NCBI GenBank assembly: GCA_015680685.1
Contig: MNCI01000596.1
Coordinates: 773,279 to 837,278, forward strand
Source: Gnetum montanum
Lineage: Eukaryota > Streptophyta > Gnetopsida > Gnetales > Gnetaceae
DNA length: 64,000 bases
Direction of reading: 5' to 3'
Shown: positions 12,018 to 23,559 of the stretch, piece after piece
How positions within the stretch are numbered: position 1 is the first letter of the stretch
Layout: every line of letters starts with the position of its first letter
Notes under the pieces: model-generated
What the model was told of the DNA's origin: nothing
The model's database searches: none
Seen by the model: only the letters and a program-made list of their open reading frames with translations
Position numbers and translations under genes: made by a program

Positions 12018-14305
12018 TACATTTGAATGCTTGATTCCAAAGCTTCGTTTTGATCACCAAAGCATCTTATTTTAGCTTGAAGTATTCTTTACATGTCCAT
12101 GCTCCCTTGATTCCTTGTATTCTTTAATTTAATATTTATTGTAGATGTCATTCTTTGAGCTCTCCTTTAGTCCTTGTACTCTTTACATAGTCACCCACGT
12201 ACTTATTCATGTTCTTGTCCTACAAACACAACAACCACACAAACATCTTTTTTTCTCTATTTTCCTTAAGGTTTTGGCATGCCAAATGGTTAGTAATATC
12301 CCCCTTTTTTTTGATGTTCAAACCTTAAGAAAATGGTTTAGTAGTCTCTAGAATGCATCTATTCATATATTTTCAATATTTCTTATAACATTGATTTAGT
12401 AGTGCAGTAAATTCCATAAATCATAAACATCATACTCATGTCACATCATAGTCATTAATAATACCACATCACTATAGAATAACTCTCCCCCTTTTCAAAC
12501 ATAATAAAAAATAAGTGAAGAAAATATAAAAAATAGAAGAAGAAAATCCACAATCAATCGAAAGATAATGATTTTATATGGTTGATGATGACAAACCAAT
12601 TGAAAGCTTCCCCTTTTTGTTCATATAGAAGGCTAGAAACAATGTGGTACAAGCCTTTTAGTTCAGATCCAAAGATTGAAATTTATCATGGAAAATTATA
12701 TAACCTATCTTTGAGTCAATAAGCCATTACTAACAAATTACCACTATATTATTTATAATCATCCAATAGCCTCCTCCTTTAGAAATATCATGATAAGGCA
12801 TAGCAATTTCATGGTAGGTAAAACATGCATATCCAACTTTTAAGACAAAGCAAGATATCTTAAAAAGATAAAACATATATGAAAACTAATCATAATTTCA
12901 CCAAAAAACATCATAAACTAATATATGATAATTAGGTTAAAAACAAAAAAAATAGCATATATATATATATATATACCTCATTTCGTACCAAAAGAGATCA
13001 TGAACACCTATTTCAATTCCAATCTTCCATTGAACACTTGAGATCTCTAAGGTGAGTATTTCTCAACTCATATTTGCAATGATACATTCTCAACATAAAA
13101 AAGGTTAGACATGCATCATTAAATCCTTAACATAGAGCTCATAAGTAAGTTCATATAAAGTTTAGGAGCTTTCACCAATAAAGATTATCTTTAAGTAAGG
13201 AGTTTAATAAATGTCCTCTTTTACTTACAAAACATTACTAGGTGAATAAGCTCTTCCTTGCTCATTTCTATCTAAGGATATTGGAGTGGAAAGTCTTGTT
13301 GCTTGAGTGTCTTTTGGTAGAAGTCCTAAAGAGACACCCCCTATACTGGTGGCCTCTTGGATGATAATCAATGATTAGGTATAGACTCTCCTTGCATATG
13401 TATGGATATCCTTCTCAATTTAATACTCCCTTTGAGCCTTTTTGAATTAGCTTGTTCTTTTATAAAAATGTGATTTTCATGATTCTTTTATCATCAAAGT
13501 ACTACCCATCCAATACAACATTAAGATCAAGTGTGGAGACTAAGGTCTTCAATTAATAGTACTTCATGATAATACCTCTTAAAATGTTTCTTAGAAGATT
13601 CATGAATTTCATCAAGGTGCTAATTCAAATGGTTAAAAAAATTTTCCAAAAGAAATTGAACTATGTAATTACTAAGGAAAATACAATGCCATACCATTTA
13701 GTGAAAGAAAGGATTTTAGTCCAAGAATTTTATGCAAGGGTTTTAAACCACTTGAAACCAATACAATTTAGTTAATAATTCAAAAGATGATTTTTTTAAT
13801 AAAATTTTTTAAAAGTAGCACAAGCATCCATTCAATCATAAAAATAAATTGATCACATTACGTTCATATATTCACAAGAGATAGCAAGATCAAATATTCA
13901 CATATTTTAATCTAATAATCAAGTTCTCCAATAATTCCCCACTCATACCAAATATCTCCTTTACATATGTACTTATCTAAACATTTGTAGAACTTGGAGC
14001 TATTTCCATAGTCTTAGAGTAAATGTAAGTAGATATCAAAATAATTTAGACTTTCCAAGTTAAATATTGATACAATATTTAGCAAGCAAGGAAATAGAAG
14101 CTTACCTAAACTTATCTTACTTAAAATTGAGGGGAAGAAGACTAACAAAGTTTGAGATGATGTCCTTTATCATGAAGTACCTCCTTACCTTTTGGCTCTT
14201 TTTCATGAGTTCTTTTTCTTGTTATGCAAACTTATCTAGGTTCTTCATTATTGAAATATTTTTGATAACCTTCTATAACATCAATTATTTCAAAGACTTT
14301 TCCAA
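12018..14305. other. AT-rich sequence without recognisable gene
   Basis: AT-rich on both strands, with an AT dinucleotide run at 12957-12975. It lies downstream (on the - strand) of the gag remnant at 14310-15264, where protease, integrase and RT would be expected, but I found no motif of those domains. Frames at 13566-13775 and 14067-14378 show no family signature. Confidence 0.4.
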
Positions 14306-14309
14306 TTTT

Positions 14310-15264
14310 CTAATCATCTTTATTTCTAGTTGTTACTTCCTGCAAAAAATCTTTACTAGGAACTTTTGGACAAGATAAAGTATCAAATTTATTTTGATCA
14401 ACATGAGAATAATCAAGGTTTTGATTACTACCACAATTTTTACTAACTAATAAAGTATTCTCCTCTAATATGAGGTTATCAAATCTAATTATGCTTAACC
14501 TTGAGCTTGTATCCTCTTGTGAGACATTTTCTAACTCTTCATGCTTAGGCTGTTGCTCACAAGTCTCTCCTTCTTGAAAACCTTTGTAATCCTTATTTAA
14601 AAGGGTTAGTTGTTGAATCTCAGCCTTTATGTCTAAGATTTCTCCTTTCAATTTAGAGTAAATTGCATCAAGATTTGTATTTAATAATTTCTTTACCTTT
14701 CTAAGTAAGTAATGTAGGACAAGAATTTCTTCTCGTAATTCACTATACCTTTCATCATACTCACCACTTGGTTCAATAGCATGTAGTGAATTTTCATATG
14801 TAAGAGCCATGTGTATGAGTTAAGAAATTTTTGTAGAGGTATTCATTTCCTCCTCACTTTGCTTACCATTATCCCAATTGATGTACAAGTTTTAGTCTTC
14901 ATATTAGTCTTGTCTTTACATTGTAACCTATCATTGCTAGGACGTTTAGAGGCCACATGGCCTCTTCCTCCACATACCCAACATTCTATTGAAGAAGCAT
15001 CAAGATTTGAATTTGAAAAATTCTTACCTTTGTCCTTACCTTTTAAGTTTAACTGATTGGGGCCTATATGATTAAAGCCTCTACCTTTCTAGCAAGCAAC
15101 TGTTGGATTCTTTGAGAAAGAAGAGCTACTTCCTCTTCACTGCTTACATCTTCATCATCAAGTTCCTTTTCCATTGAAGCATATTTTAAAGTAGTTGGGT
15201 TTTCCTTAATAGTTCCTTCACTTATGAGATTCATTTCATAAGGAATGAGAGCACTTTGAATCAA
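14310..15264 (-). pseudogene. Retrotransposon gag with zinc knuckle, broken
   Basis: On the - strand a segment with ALIPYEMNLISEG and then EEVALLSQRIQQLLARK (15264-15064) resembles the C-terminal half of a copia-type gag, in which a 'TYE..L' helix and an 'ALL.R....L' stretch precede the zinc knuckle. The knuckle CWVCGGRGHVASKR lies at about 14986-14941, with Arg instead of the last Cys. An acidic, coiled-coil-like segment with an open frame (14810-14310) follows. Stops separate the parts. A Ty3/gypsy origin cannot be excluded, because no pol is recognisable downstream. Confidence 0.55.
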
Positions 15265-15457
15265 TTAAAATTTGATTTTGAGATATCCCTAATTTATTCA
15301 TTTTGCTTAAGGTATTAACATAACAAAAGGTTAACAAATACTTTGATGGTAGTCAACCAAGTTCACACATTGTTCCAAAATCATCTTGGTATAGTATACC
15401 ATTTGGCTGGGTGAGTATGATTGTAATGTATGGTTTATTTTGATTATGATCATTCTA

Positions 15458-16418
15458 CCTACCTTCCCTTAGCATTAAAAGTTTCTAATGTTTTAAATGC
15501 TACACATCCTACAAGTACAAAGTTAGCAACAAATGTTTGGTTAAGAATGACTGAACCTTGGAGGTGACTTAGATTGTAGTAGGTGTATTTATCCAATATC
15601 TTAAGATTAGACACATAGTGGTTGATTAGTTGAAGGAAAATTTCAAAAACTACACCCAAGTCTTTGCTCCATTCTTCAAGAGGTGTGTGGCCACCAAAAG
15701 GATCCACAATTGGTGGACCACATTGAAACACCTTCTAGAACTAGATACCACCATTAAAACCTCCACACAACCTTCACCTATTAGAAAGAAGAGAGGTAAG
15801 AACAAGTATGACTTTGGCTAGATAACATTTTTATGGCTATGTAGTTTTAGGCTACTCATGTTATAAGTGTTCTAATGGTTTTAAGTGGCTGTTCTTGGTG
15901 ATAGATAATGTTTTCATGCCTTAGCTAACAAGCCATTTTTTTTGTCTTGTAGAGACTTCCACCTCTTCTAGAATTACTTTGACTATTTTGGGACTTGTTA
16001 AGGAGAACCTCATCCTAAGATTTAATGAGGTGGAAGTAGCATAACATTGGTTTAGGAAGCATGCCCCTAGAAATGTTCAAGCATGCATTGCTCATGTAGG
16101 TTTTCTTGACCTATTCATGGCACCTACCTCAACGATTCTTGCTACTGAGATGATGAACATCATTGAATCCTTTAACAAAGGCACCAATAATTTCATGACC
16201 AAGATGTAGGGTGTAGTAATAATCTTATCCATTGATGAGAATACCTTTTGTAATCTCTTCGATGTTCCCACTAAAGGAATGAAGGTTGTCATGAAATCAA
16301 TTAAGGAGGTGGGCCACCACAAGGAGGTGAAAGCATGGTTTGGTGTACATCGTGGCCATTCTAGGTTATTCATTGATGATTTATATGTACCTAACATTAG
16401 GGAGTCTTATCCCTTCTG
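15458..16418 (+). pseudogene. Decayed two-exon ORF next to LTR, plant-transposon-like
   Basis: Two coding-like segments share features of proteins carried by Athila-type elements. The first ends at 15795 and includes FAPFFKRCVATKRIHNWWTT. The second starts at 15953 and includes GLVKENLILRFNEVEVA, GFLDLFMAPTSTI and LSIDENTFCNLFDVP, ending at the stop by 16418. Between them, 15796-15952 has a consensus donor (GAGAG/GTAAGAA) and acceptor (TTTTTTTTGTCTTGTAG/AG). Removing it joins the segments in frame. Stops elsewhere (several TAG) show decay. The layout resembles the N-terminal domain of the ORF at 49216-51840, which also ends next to an LTR. A captured host-gene fragment is an alternative. Confidence 0.45.
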
Positions 16419-17334
16419 ATGAAGCATCAAAGTGTCAGGTCTATTGACCCTCATTGATGTGGCCTCATTGACAAGTCCTCATCTATGTAGCCCCATATAT
16501 GTGGTGTTGCCCCATCAACAAGGGCACATCGATGTAGCTTTTGCTATGTTTATGGAGTCCCATCAATGTAGCTCCATAATAAAGTCTATAAATACATGCT
16601 CACTAGCCATGTTTATCAGAGGTCATATCATAGTTGTAGTAGAGCTCTTGTAGTTTTATCATTCAAGAGTTATAATATTTCTCTAAGTGCCCACAACAAG
16701 AGTTAGAAAGTGTATGAATCTTTATTCAAGAACTATTGTACTTGAACACACCAATGTGAATGACAATAAAGATGAGCCTTTTGATCAAACCTTGCAACAC
16801 TTTAAATAAATTAATAATTTATTTCTGCATTTGTTGTTTTCTTCAATTATGTAATTAATTAAGCTAAATTAGAATTTGATTGATTAGTTAATTGATTAAG
16901 GTAAATATGTTAAACACATAAGTATGACCACTTCGAGCATAACATATAGCACTTGGTAATCTCAGTAGCACTTAATGCTTAGTAGCCCAGTAGTGTTGTA
17001 TGCATTTAGAATGTGTACAGAAAGTGGGACCAGATACTTATGTTAGGATTAGATAAAGATTAATTAATTAGTTAAATTAAATTACTTCATTTCTATATTT
17101 TAAAATACTAGGAACATAAAACATAAAATAATAAAAATCATATGCCTTGATTACACTTAATCATACTTTTGTACATCACAAGTGTAATTGGGGAGACAAC
17201 GAATGACTGTTAGGGCAAGTTCACTTCCTAGAGGCTAGTGTACTAAATGACATAGAGTCCAAGAAATTTAATCAATCATGCATGAATGCTTAGTGATTTT
17301 TATGGTTGAGCATAGGGGTACTCACTGCTCATCA
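16419..17334 (+). mobile_element. Athila-like LTR, 916 bp
   Basis: Begins TGATGAAGCATC and ends ATCA immediately before a primer-binding-site remnant, so it is the 5' LTR of the element to its right. The R-U5 part (ACTTGGTAATCTCAGTAG, GGGGAGACAACGAA, TATGGTTGAGCATAGGGGTA) matches the corresponding parts of the LTRs at 44433-45236, 52033-52852 and, in complement, 27687-28530. No second LTR was found for this element. Confidence 0.8.
16451..16594 (+). promoter_or_regulatory. LTR promoter: CATCGATGTAGC-type cluster and TATA box
   Basis: Four to five copies of a CATCGATGTAGC-like motif (CATTGATGTGGC, CATCTATGTAGC, CATCGATGTAGC, CATCAATGTAGC) precede a TATAAATA box at 16587-16594. CATCGATG is a palindrome. 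The arrangement (short palindromes, then TATA) parallels the GATATC clusters in the sister LTRs, but the motif differs. Confidence 0.65.
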
Positions 17335-17335
17335 T

Positions 17336-17353
17336 TGGCATCATTGTTGAGAA
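17336..17353 (+). other. Primer-binding-site remnant (tRNA-Asp type)
   Basis: TGGCATCATTGTTGAGAA directly follows the LTR. Compared with the plant tRNA-Asp-type site TGGCGCCGTTGCCGGGGA it differs at seven of 18 positions, and every difference is C-to-T or G-to-A. Confidence 0.7.
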
Positions 17354-17539
17354 CTCTTTTTTTTTTTTGAAATGTGCACTATGTAGCTTTAGTGAACTTC
17401 ATTAACATCATTGGATAAAACCTATGGTCAAAATCATTCGCAAAATAAATATAACCACGTAAACACACTAATATCTTATTAATATTGCAAAATTTATTCT
17501 TCTCATAGGAGCGATGATACTAAACCACCTGTCCCTTAA

Positions 17540-18340
17540 GAATGCAAGGTGGTGTATACTCATCTAGATGAGAATGTGCCTAACTTCAACTTCATCTTGC
17601 ACTAGGATGAACAATTGTGATGGCTTGACATGAGAGGAAACATTGTAATGTCTCCTGATCAATCTATTCTTGGGATGTTGCTTTAAAATCTTAGGAGGTT
17701 GGGTATCTAGGATCTTCAAAAGGAGTAGGTTGTGCATGACTATGAATACCATGACTACAATCCCATTGAAACACAATGCAAGAGATATTGACACCAAGAG
17801 AAGAACCATGAGATTATGAAGGAAAAATGATTCACCAATCCCTTGTTCTTGCTTAAACAAAACAATAATGAGGATCCTCCCTCTAGGGGTTCTCAACATG
17901 AAGATTATCCACCCCTAGTTATTGTTGATGGGGGTGTGGCCTTGTATCTGTAGTCTACTATCAATAATCTAGGTTCTAGGAAAAATGGAAGCCAAGGGAG
18001 GGGCTTAGACAAGCATCAAGATGACAATGAAACTAACAAATGTGGCCATGGAAATCATAGAGGAGTTGGTAGAAATCATGGTGGTGGTAGTCCTCCTCCC
18101 TCTTCATCCTCTTCATTTGCATCTTTTTCTTTTTCCTGTTCTAGTTCTTACAAACATTGCAAAAAGAACAATTGTGATGAAGGGGAACAATGAGATAACA
18201 TTGATGATTGTTGGACCCACCATGAATAAAGAGGTAGTAGAGGAAATCATCTATGTCATCAAAATAATGATGATGATGAGCCTTTACTAGTAACCCAAAG
18301 CATGCTAAATATTACCAAGGCCATAAAATTCCAACCAAGC
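17540..18340 (+). pseudogene. Athila-like gag remnant
   Basis: Fragmentary coding: LDENVPNFNFILH near 17560, a Gly/His/Ser-rich stretch (KCGHGNHRGVGRNHGGG) near 18035-18085, and NDDDEPLLVTQSM near 18270-18300. The last piece aligns with NDDEPLLATTSL in the gag of the element at 45367-47316, which identifies it as gag. The protein then jumps directly to the RT thumb, so the protease and most of RT were deleted. Confidence 0.55.
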
Positions 18341-18364
18341 ATGTGAAAGGTAGTCAGATTCGCT

Positions 18365-19090
18365 CAGTTGGAAAAAGAGTAATCTCATGGTCCAAAAAGG
18401 CATTGTATTATGGCACATAATTTCATAAGAAGGGATCAAGGTAGATCCCAAAAAGATAAGGGTCATCCAATGAATCATCTATAAACTAGAAATTGTAAAA
18501 GATGTTTGGCCATTTCTTGGATACACTAGCTACTACCAACAATTTATAGAGAATTTTTGTAAGATTGCAAAATCATTAGTTGAGCTGACAAAGAACGATG
18601 TTGTCTACATCTAGACCAAGGAATGTATAAATGCATTCTAGAGCCTCAAGCAAAAGCTTGTAGAAACTCTAATTCTACAACTGGTTCAAACCATTCTATA
18701 TCATGATAGATGCATCTAACTATGCCTTGGGAGCCATGATTACATAGTTAGATGATAAGAAACATCCATATTACATCCACTACATAAGTTGAATCATTTT
18801 GGGTGCATCGTTAAATTACACCATCATAGAGAAGGAACTAATGGTGATGGTATATGATCTAGAAAAGTTCAGGCACTGTGTGCTTGGATATAAAGTGTTT
18901 GTGCATATTAATCACAATGGCATCCACTTCCTCATGAATAAGCCAATGATGAGCCCCCATGCAATATGGTGGCTGGTGATCTTGCAGGAATTTGATCTTT
19001 AAATGGTAGATTGAAAGGGAACTAAGAATGTTGTTACCGATCACTTGTCTTGGTTACAATAGGATAGTAAAGAGGAGGAGAACCCATTCT
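18365..19090 (+). pseudogene. RT thumb and RNase H, Athila-like, degraded
   Basis: RT thumb pieces are legible across frameshifts (WPFLGYTSYYQQFIENFCKI near 18515-18570, then LTKNDVVYI). The RNase H follows: FYIMIDASNYALGAMI, YYIHYIS, LNYTIIEKELMVMVYDLEKF, VHINHNGIHFLMNKP and ILQEFDL, with a DHLSWL ending near 19060. The order and spacing match RT-RH of Athila-type gypsy elements; there is no second RNase H. At least three frameshifts and several stops are present. Confidence 0.8.
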
Positions 19091-19094
19091 TTGA

Positions 19095-20470
19095 CTAATC
19101 TCCTAATGAGCTCCTCTTTGTTGGTGTAATAAATGAACAAGCACCCCTAGAACCAAAATGGTATAATGGCATCCTCACTTATATTCTCACTCATGAGATG
19201 CCACAAGATCTAGACTATAAGAAGAAACAATAATTTCTTCATCAGGATATTCACTTCATGAAAATCAATGGACACCTTTATAAGGTGTGTATTGATGGCC
19301 TAGTTTGTTGGTATGTACCTAATGCAGATCAAATGCCAATTCTAGAGGATGCTCATGAAGGTACTTACAAAGGCCACTATGTTGGGAGATGCATGGTCAT
19401 AAAAATCCTGATGGCAGGATATTATTGGCCCACAATCTTTAGGAATGTCCACCAATTTATCTGATCTTGTGAGCACGATAAACGAGATGGTGAGATGATT
19501 GCACATCTAGAGAGTGCTCAATAGTGGATTCAATCATTGGAACCCTTTAACATATGGGGCATATACTTCATGGGTCTCATCACACCCATGTCCAATGGGA
19601 AGGCATATATAATCATTGTTGTTGATTACTACATAAAACAAGTAGAATCAGTAGTTGTCATTGATTGTACATCTTCTATTGCTACTCAGTTTAAACAACA
19701 GAATGTTGTAAATAGGTTTGGAGTACCATGTGCACTAATTTTTGTTAATGAAACCCATTTTATAGGTGGTACTTTTCACAAGCTTATGCAACGCTTTGGG
19801 GTTGAACATAAATTAATAACACCCTACCCCCCCCAAGCCAATAGTCAAGCAAAGGTGACTAATAGGGAGTTCACAAAGATTCTAACAAGAACTATTAGCA
19901 AATATAGGAGAGATTGGAGCACAAAACTTAACAATGCCATTTGGTTCTATCACTCAACATGGAAACTTCCTATTTGCTACCCTCCCTATGAATTGGTGTA
20001 TGGAAAAATTCCAATGCTCCCAATTTAATTCAAGCTCTATACACTCTCAACAACGTATGACCTATACCTTGACCTACTTATAGCTCAAAAAAGAAAGACT
20101 AATGAACCTAAATGTGCTAGACAAAATTTGATTAGTATCTCTATTCTTAAATGAAGTACACAAGGCGTTCAACAAACAATGACATGACCTTAGGATATGA
20201 AAAGAGAAATTTTAACTTGGAGACGAGGTTCTCTACTGGAATCCCACACACATACCTCAACAAACAAAATTTCAAACATTGTGGAAGGGCCCTTATATAA
20301 TTGATGAAACCTTTCCTTTAGGGGCCATGATCATATATAAACTTGAAAGCCCAAACAAGAAGTAGTTGGTCAACATCCAATAGATAAAGTATTTCCATGA
20401 GCCCATGTAAGCTAGTACAATAAATACCTCAATGGATGAAAAACCACACTTAATTTTTTAGATCTCCTAC
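19095..20470 (+). pseudogene. Athila-like integrase, all catalytic acids replaced
   Basis: The N-terminal zinc region reads LEDAHEGTYKGHYVGR then GYYWPTIFRNVHQFI. The core starts WGIYFMGLITP, where the first catalytic Asp is Tyr. FVNETHFIGG has Asn at the second Asp, and NSQAKVTNREF has Lys at the catalytic Glu. LNNAIWFYHSTWK and YPPYELVYGKIPMLPI are typical of Athila integrases. A poorly preserved C-terminal part extends to about 20470 (NPHTYLNKQ-like). The long open stretch at 19537-20028 is fairly well conserved although the active site is lost, so sequence decay probably removed it after insertion. Confidence 0.85.
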
Positions 20471-21190
20471 TTCCAACTCAGTTATGGGGGAGATGGCCAT
20501 CTATGCTAATCGTATACGTGGCTCCTTAACTTTTCTATTTTTTATTTTACACATTTTTTTGTTTTTCAAATTATTTATTTTATAATCTTTTCTTATGTTT
20601 ACAACCTTTTCTTATTTTACACCATTTTTTGTTTTACACCATCATTAGTAAATTTTAAATATTTCTTAAATATTTTACACTTTCTTATATATTTTACTTT
20701 ATTTTAGTGTGATTTTCTAATTTGTGTTAATAAATGCGCTTAATGCCAACAAGACACAATGGTGTTGTAGCTATTGCTAATGGTGGTTTGTGCTTAATGT
20801 TTTGTTTGCTAATGTTTGGTTTCTATTTTTAAATTTTTGTGTTGATGGCTAAGACATGGTTTCTTTTTCATGGAACAAGAAATGAGTCCACGACATCTAC
20901 ACACCCATAAAATCTATAGTTTTCCTTATTGTGGAAGTATGAGGTCCCTTTCATTAAGTAAACTTTTAATAAATTTATGACCTTAGTAGTTTCTAGAATT
21001 GGAAAGGATTCAAAGGTTTCTACAGGGTGTGACTTCAAGGGGACTCAATATTCTTTGTACTCTTCTACTTACTTGGGTGCATTTGTGTTTTCATAGACTT
21101 CTTATCATTTCATGTCAGCCAATAAAAAAAAGTTGAATAAGTCTTTACAAAACCTTATTCTAACACACAATCATTCATAAAGATTTCAAA
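20471..21190 (+). other. Post-integrase spacer, T-rich
   Basis: After AGTTATGGGGGA at 20480-20491 comes a T-rich tract (20530-20750), then unique-looking sequence. The same 12-mer followed by a T-rich tract occurs at 47291-47302 in the pol-less element. A second shared block (TGTGACTTCAAGGGGACT at about 21030 versus TGTGACATCAAGGGGACT at about 47690) confirms that the two spacers are homologous. No gene. Confidence 0.6.
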
Positions 21191-21199
21191 AAGTATACA

Positions 21200-22880
21200 A
21201 CCTTTATTTAATGTGTAGGCTGCTCATACATAATCTATGTCTCAATCATAAATTCCATGAAAAGGACTTCAACAAATACCACATCCTTTGCCTCATCATT
21301 TAGTATCTCCAAGTAACCAATTTAATTGGTTTTAACAAATTCAAAACCAAGTTCCTTATCAAGGAATGCCTAACCAGATTTTGTTAAAAGACTTAATGGG
21401 AAGAAAATCAACTACCACTCTTTCCCCTCTTTTTTTACCTACTTTACAAGATGTTAAACTTAAAAATTTGGTAACATTTTCATAATTTTATGTTACAGAT
21501 AAAGAAGGCCCATACCATCATATAAAAGCCTTTGAAATGTTAATAGTTATGTGTGGTAATAATGTTGTAGAATGTACTAAAGTGAGTATATTTCTCCTTA
21601 CTTTTAGAGATCATGAATTATCATAGTATGGATCATTAAAAAAATATTTTATTCAATCATAAAAAGGATTTAAGGATGAGTTTTTAAATCAATTTCTATA
21701 TTTTACAAAAATTCATCAATATAAAAAAGAACTTTTAGTCTTTCAATAAAAATAAAATCAGACTTATGAATAGGTCTTGGATCATTTTAAGAACATAAGT
21801 GTAAGGAACACTAATCATGGCTTTTTAGAATGCCAATTACTAGGATTTTTTCTCAATGATTTGACACCTATTACATGATAGAGTATTGATTATTCTTGTT
21901 GTGGCACAATCATGTGAATGTCACCTAAAGGAGCATTTGATGGATTAGATCAAATAGTAGATAAAAGAAAGAGTTGGCCTATTAATAAAATGGACAATAT
22001 GTTAGAACATACTGTGATGATGGGTTTGGGAAAAAAATTAAAGAGGTTAATAAGAAATTATCTTTATCTATGCCTTCTAATACCTTTGTGCAGGATCAAT
22101 CTTCTTAGTTTCAAGAACAAAAATTACTTCATCCTGATGAGGAAATTCATAAAATTAATTGACCCTAGGCTAGAGGTATGGATTTTCCGTATTCTTGCAT
22201 AATTTTTAAAGAGATTGACCATACTGCCTATGATTCTCTTATTTTCCCATTTATTAAAGAACAAGATAACATTGTAGGAAGTTAAGGTGGACAAGGGAGA
22301 AACTCAACTTTGCAAGGTAAGGGATGGAATTCTAATTAGAAACAAAATTATTAGTTATGTCCTCCATTTTGATCCAACTATTAGAGTCATAATAATAATT
22401 TAAAGTGATCTTGGAGACCTAACCAAAATCATGAATTTCAATAGCATATGCTGCAGCAAAATGAGAGTTTGAAACATACCTTGTAGCAACAAAATGATCA
22501 TATAATTAAGCTTATTTAAGCCCTACAACCTAAAGATACATTACCAGCACAAACATAACGAAATCCTAAGTATCAAGTAAGACCAAAATTACACCTAGTT
22601 TCTTTAAGCAAAATCAATCAATGTAATGTAGTTACTAGAAGTGGAAGAGTTATTGATCTTCAAATTCCTTTTTAAAGGTCTATTAAAAATAAAGAATTAG
22701 AGGATCAATCTAAATGAATTATTGCAAAGTATCTTTCTATGAAGGAGGGACCTAATCCATTGATTCCTTCAGTTGAACCAAATAATTCTTTTTCTTCTTA
22801 GGAACCTTTTTCCTCATAGGTTAGAATAAAATGAGGTTGATGATAAGCAACTTGAGAACCTTGGAAAAGATGTATCCTTA
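21200..22880 (+). pseudogene. Gag of second Athila-like element
   Basis: The gag starts with Pro/Gln-rich text near 21270 (HPLPHHLVSPSNQF). A retrotransposon-gag domain follows, with AFEMLIVMCGN, FRDHELS, KGFKDEFLNQFLYF, YEQ-like and VLDHFKNI, and the helix SPKGAFDGLDQIVDKRKSW at 21918-21980. Beyond about 22300 only fragments are visible, ending in TRSGRVIDL-like text near 22640 that precedes protease in Athila polyproteins. Many stops sit where Trp or Gln is expected (for example after FRDHELS). Confidence 0.65.
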
Positions 22881-23453
22881 TATGTTCCCTTATTGAGGGC
22901 CATTGAAGATACTCTTCAATATGAGAAAAACTTTAAGGAACTTTGTTCTATGAAGGAGAAAATTAGAATATCCAAGCATGTTAGCCTTGTTAAGAATATC
23001 ACAAACATACTAAAGGCTAGGATGCCTAAAAAGGAAATAGATCCTGATAGTCCTATGGTTACATGCATAATTCGTAATAAGAAGTTTCATCATGTGTTAG
23101 TGGATCTAGGGGCTAGTGTAAATATTATGCCATTTAAAATTTATCAGTCATTGGGTTATGATCATATTAAACCTACTAATCATACCATTTCTTGGATATA
23201 AGGGTCTACTATTTATCTGAAAGGTATTGTTGAGGATATTTTGGTACAAGTGGATAAAGCCTTGTACCTTGCTAATTTCATTATACTAGATTATTATACA
23301 TCTTCTTTGAATAATGTTTATCCTATGATTTTATGCAAGTCCATGTTGGTAACTATGGATGTGTTTATCTATGTAAAGACTATATTGATGACCTTAAAAT
23401 TTGCAAATATGAATTTTTTAGTCAATTTATATAACCCTGACAACCAGTTCTAG
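22881..23453 (+). pseudogene. Athila-like aspartic protease
   Basis: VSLYVPLLRAIEDTLQ leads into KARMPKKEIDPDSPMVTCII and the active-site segment VDLGASVNIMPFKIYQSLGY, where DLGAS (Asp intact) is the usual Athila form of the DTGS motif. GIVEDILVQVDKALYLANFIILD and the MILCKSML strand follow. One stop near 23200 separates the two open halves. It would have cleaved the gag-pol polyprotein. This is one of the better-preserved domains in the window. Confidence 0.85.
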
Positions 23454-23559
23454 TTTTATGAACTTAATATGGTTAATGCTACTAGAAAACATGGTTTCTT
23501 CTGAATTATGTGATTGGGATAAGGTGTATTAGGTAACAACATTGGAAGAGTATAAATAT

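Noticed and set aside
12018-14305. Copia integrase or RT downstream of the - strand gag
   Set aside because: I looked for GKGK, DDE integrase and YVDD motifs on the - strand and found none I could support.
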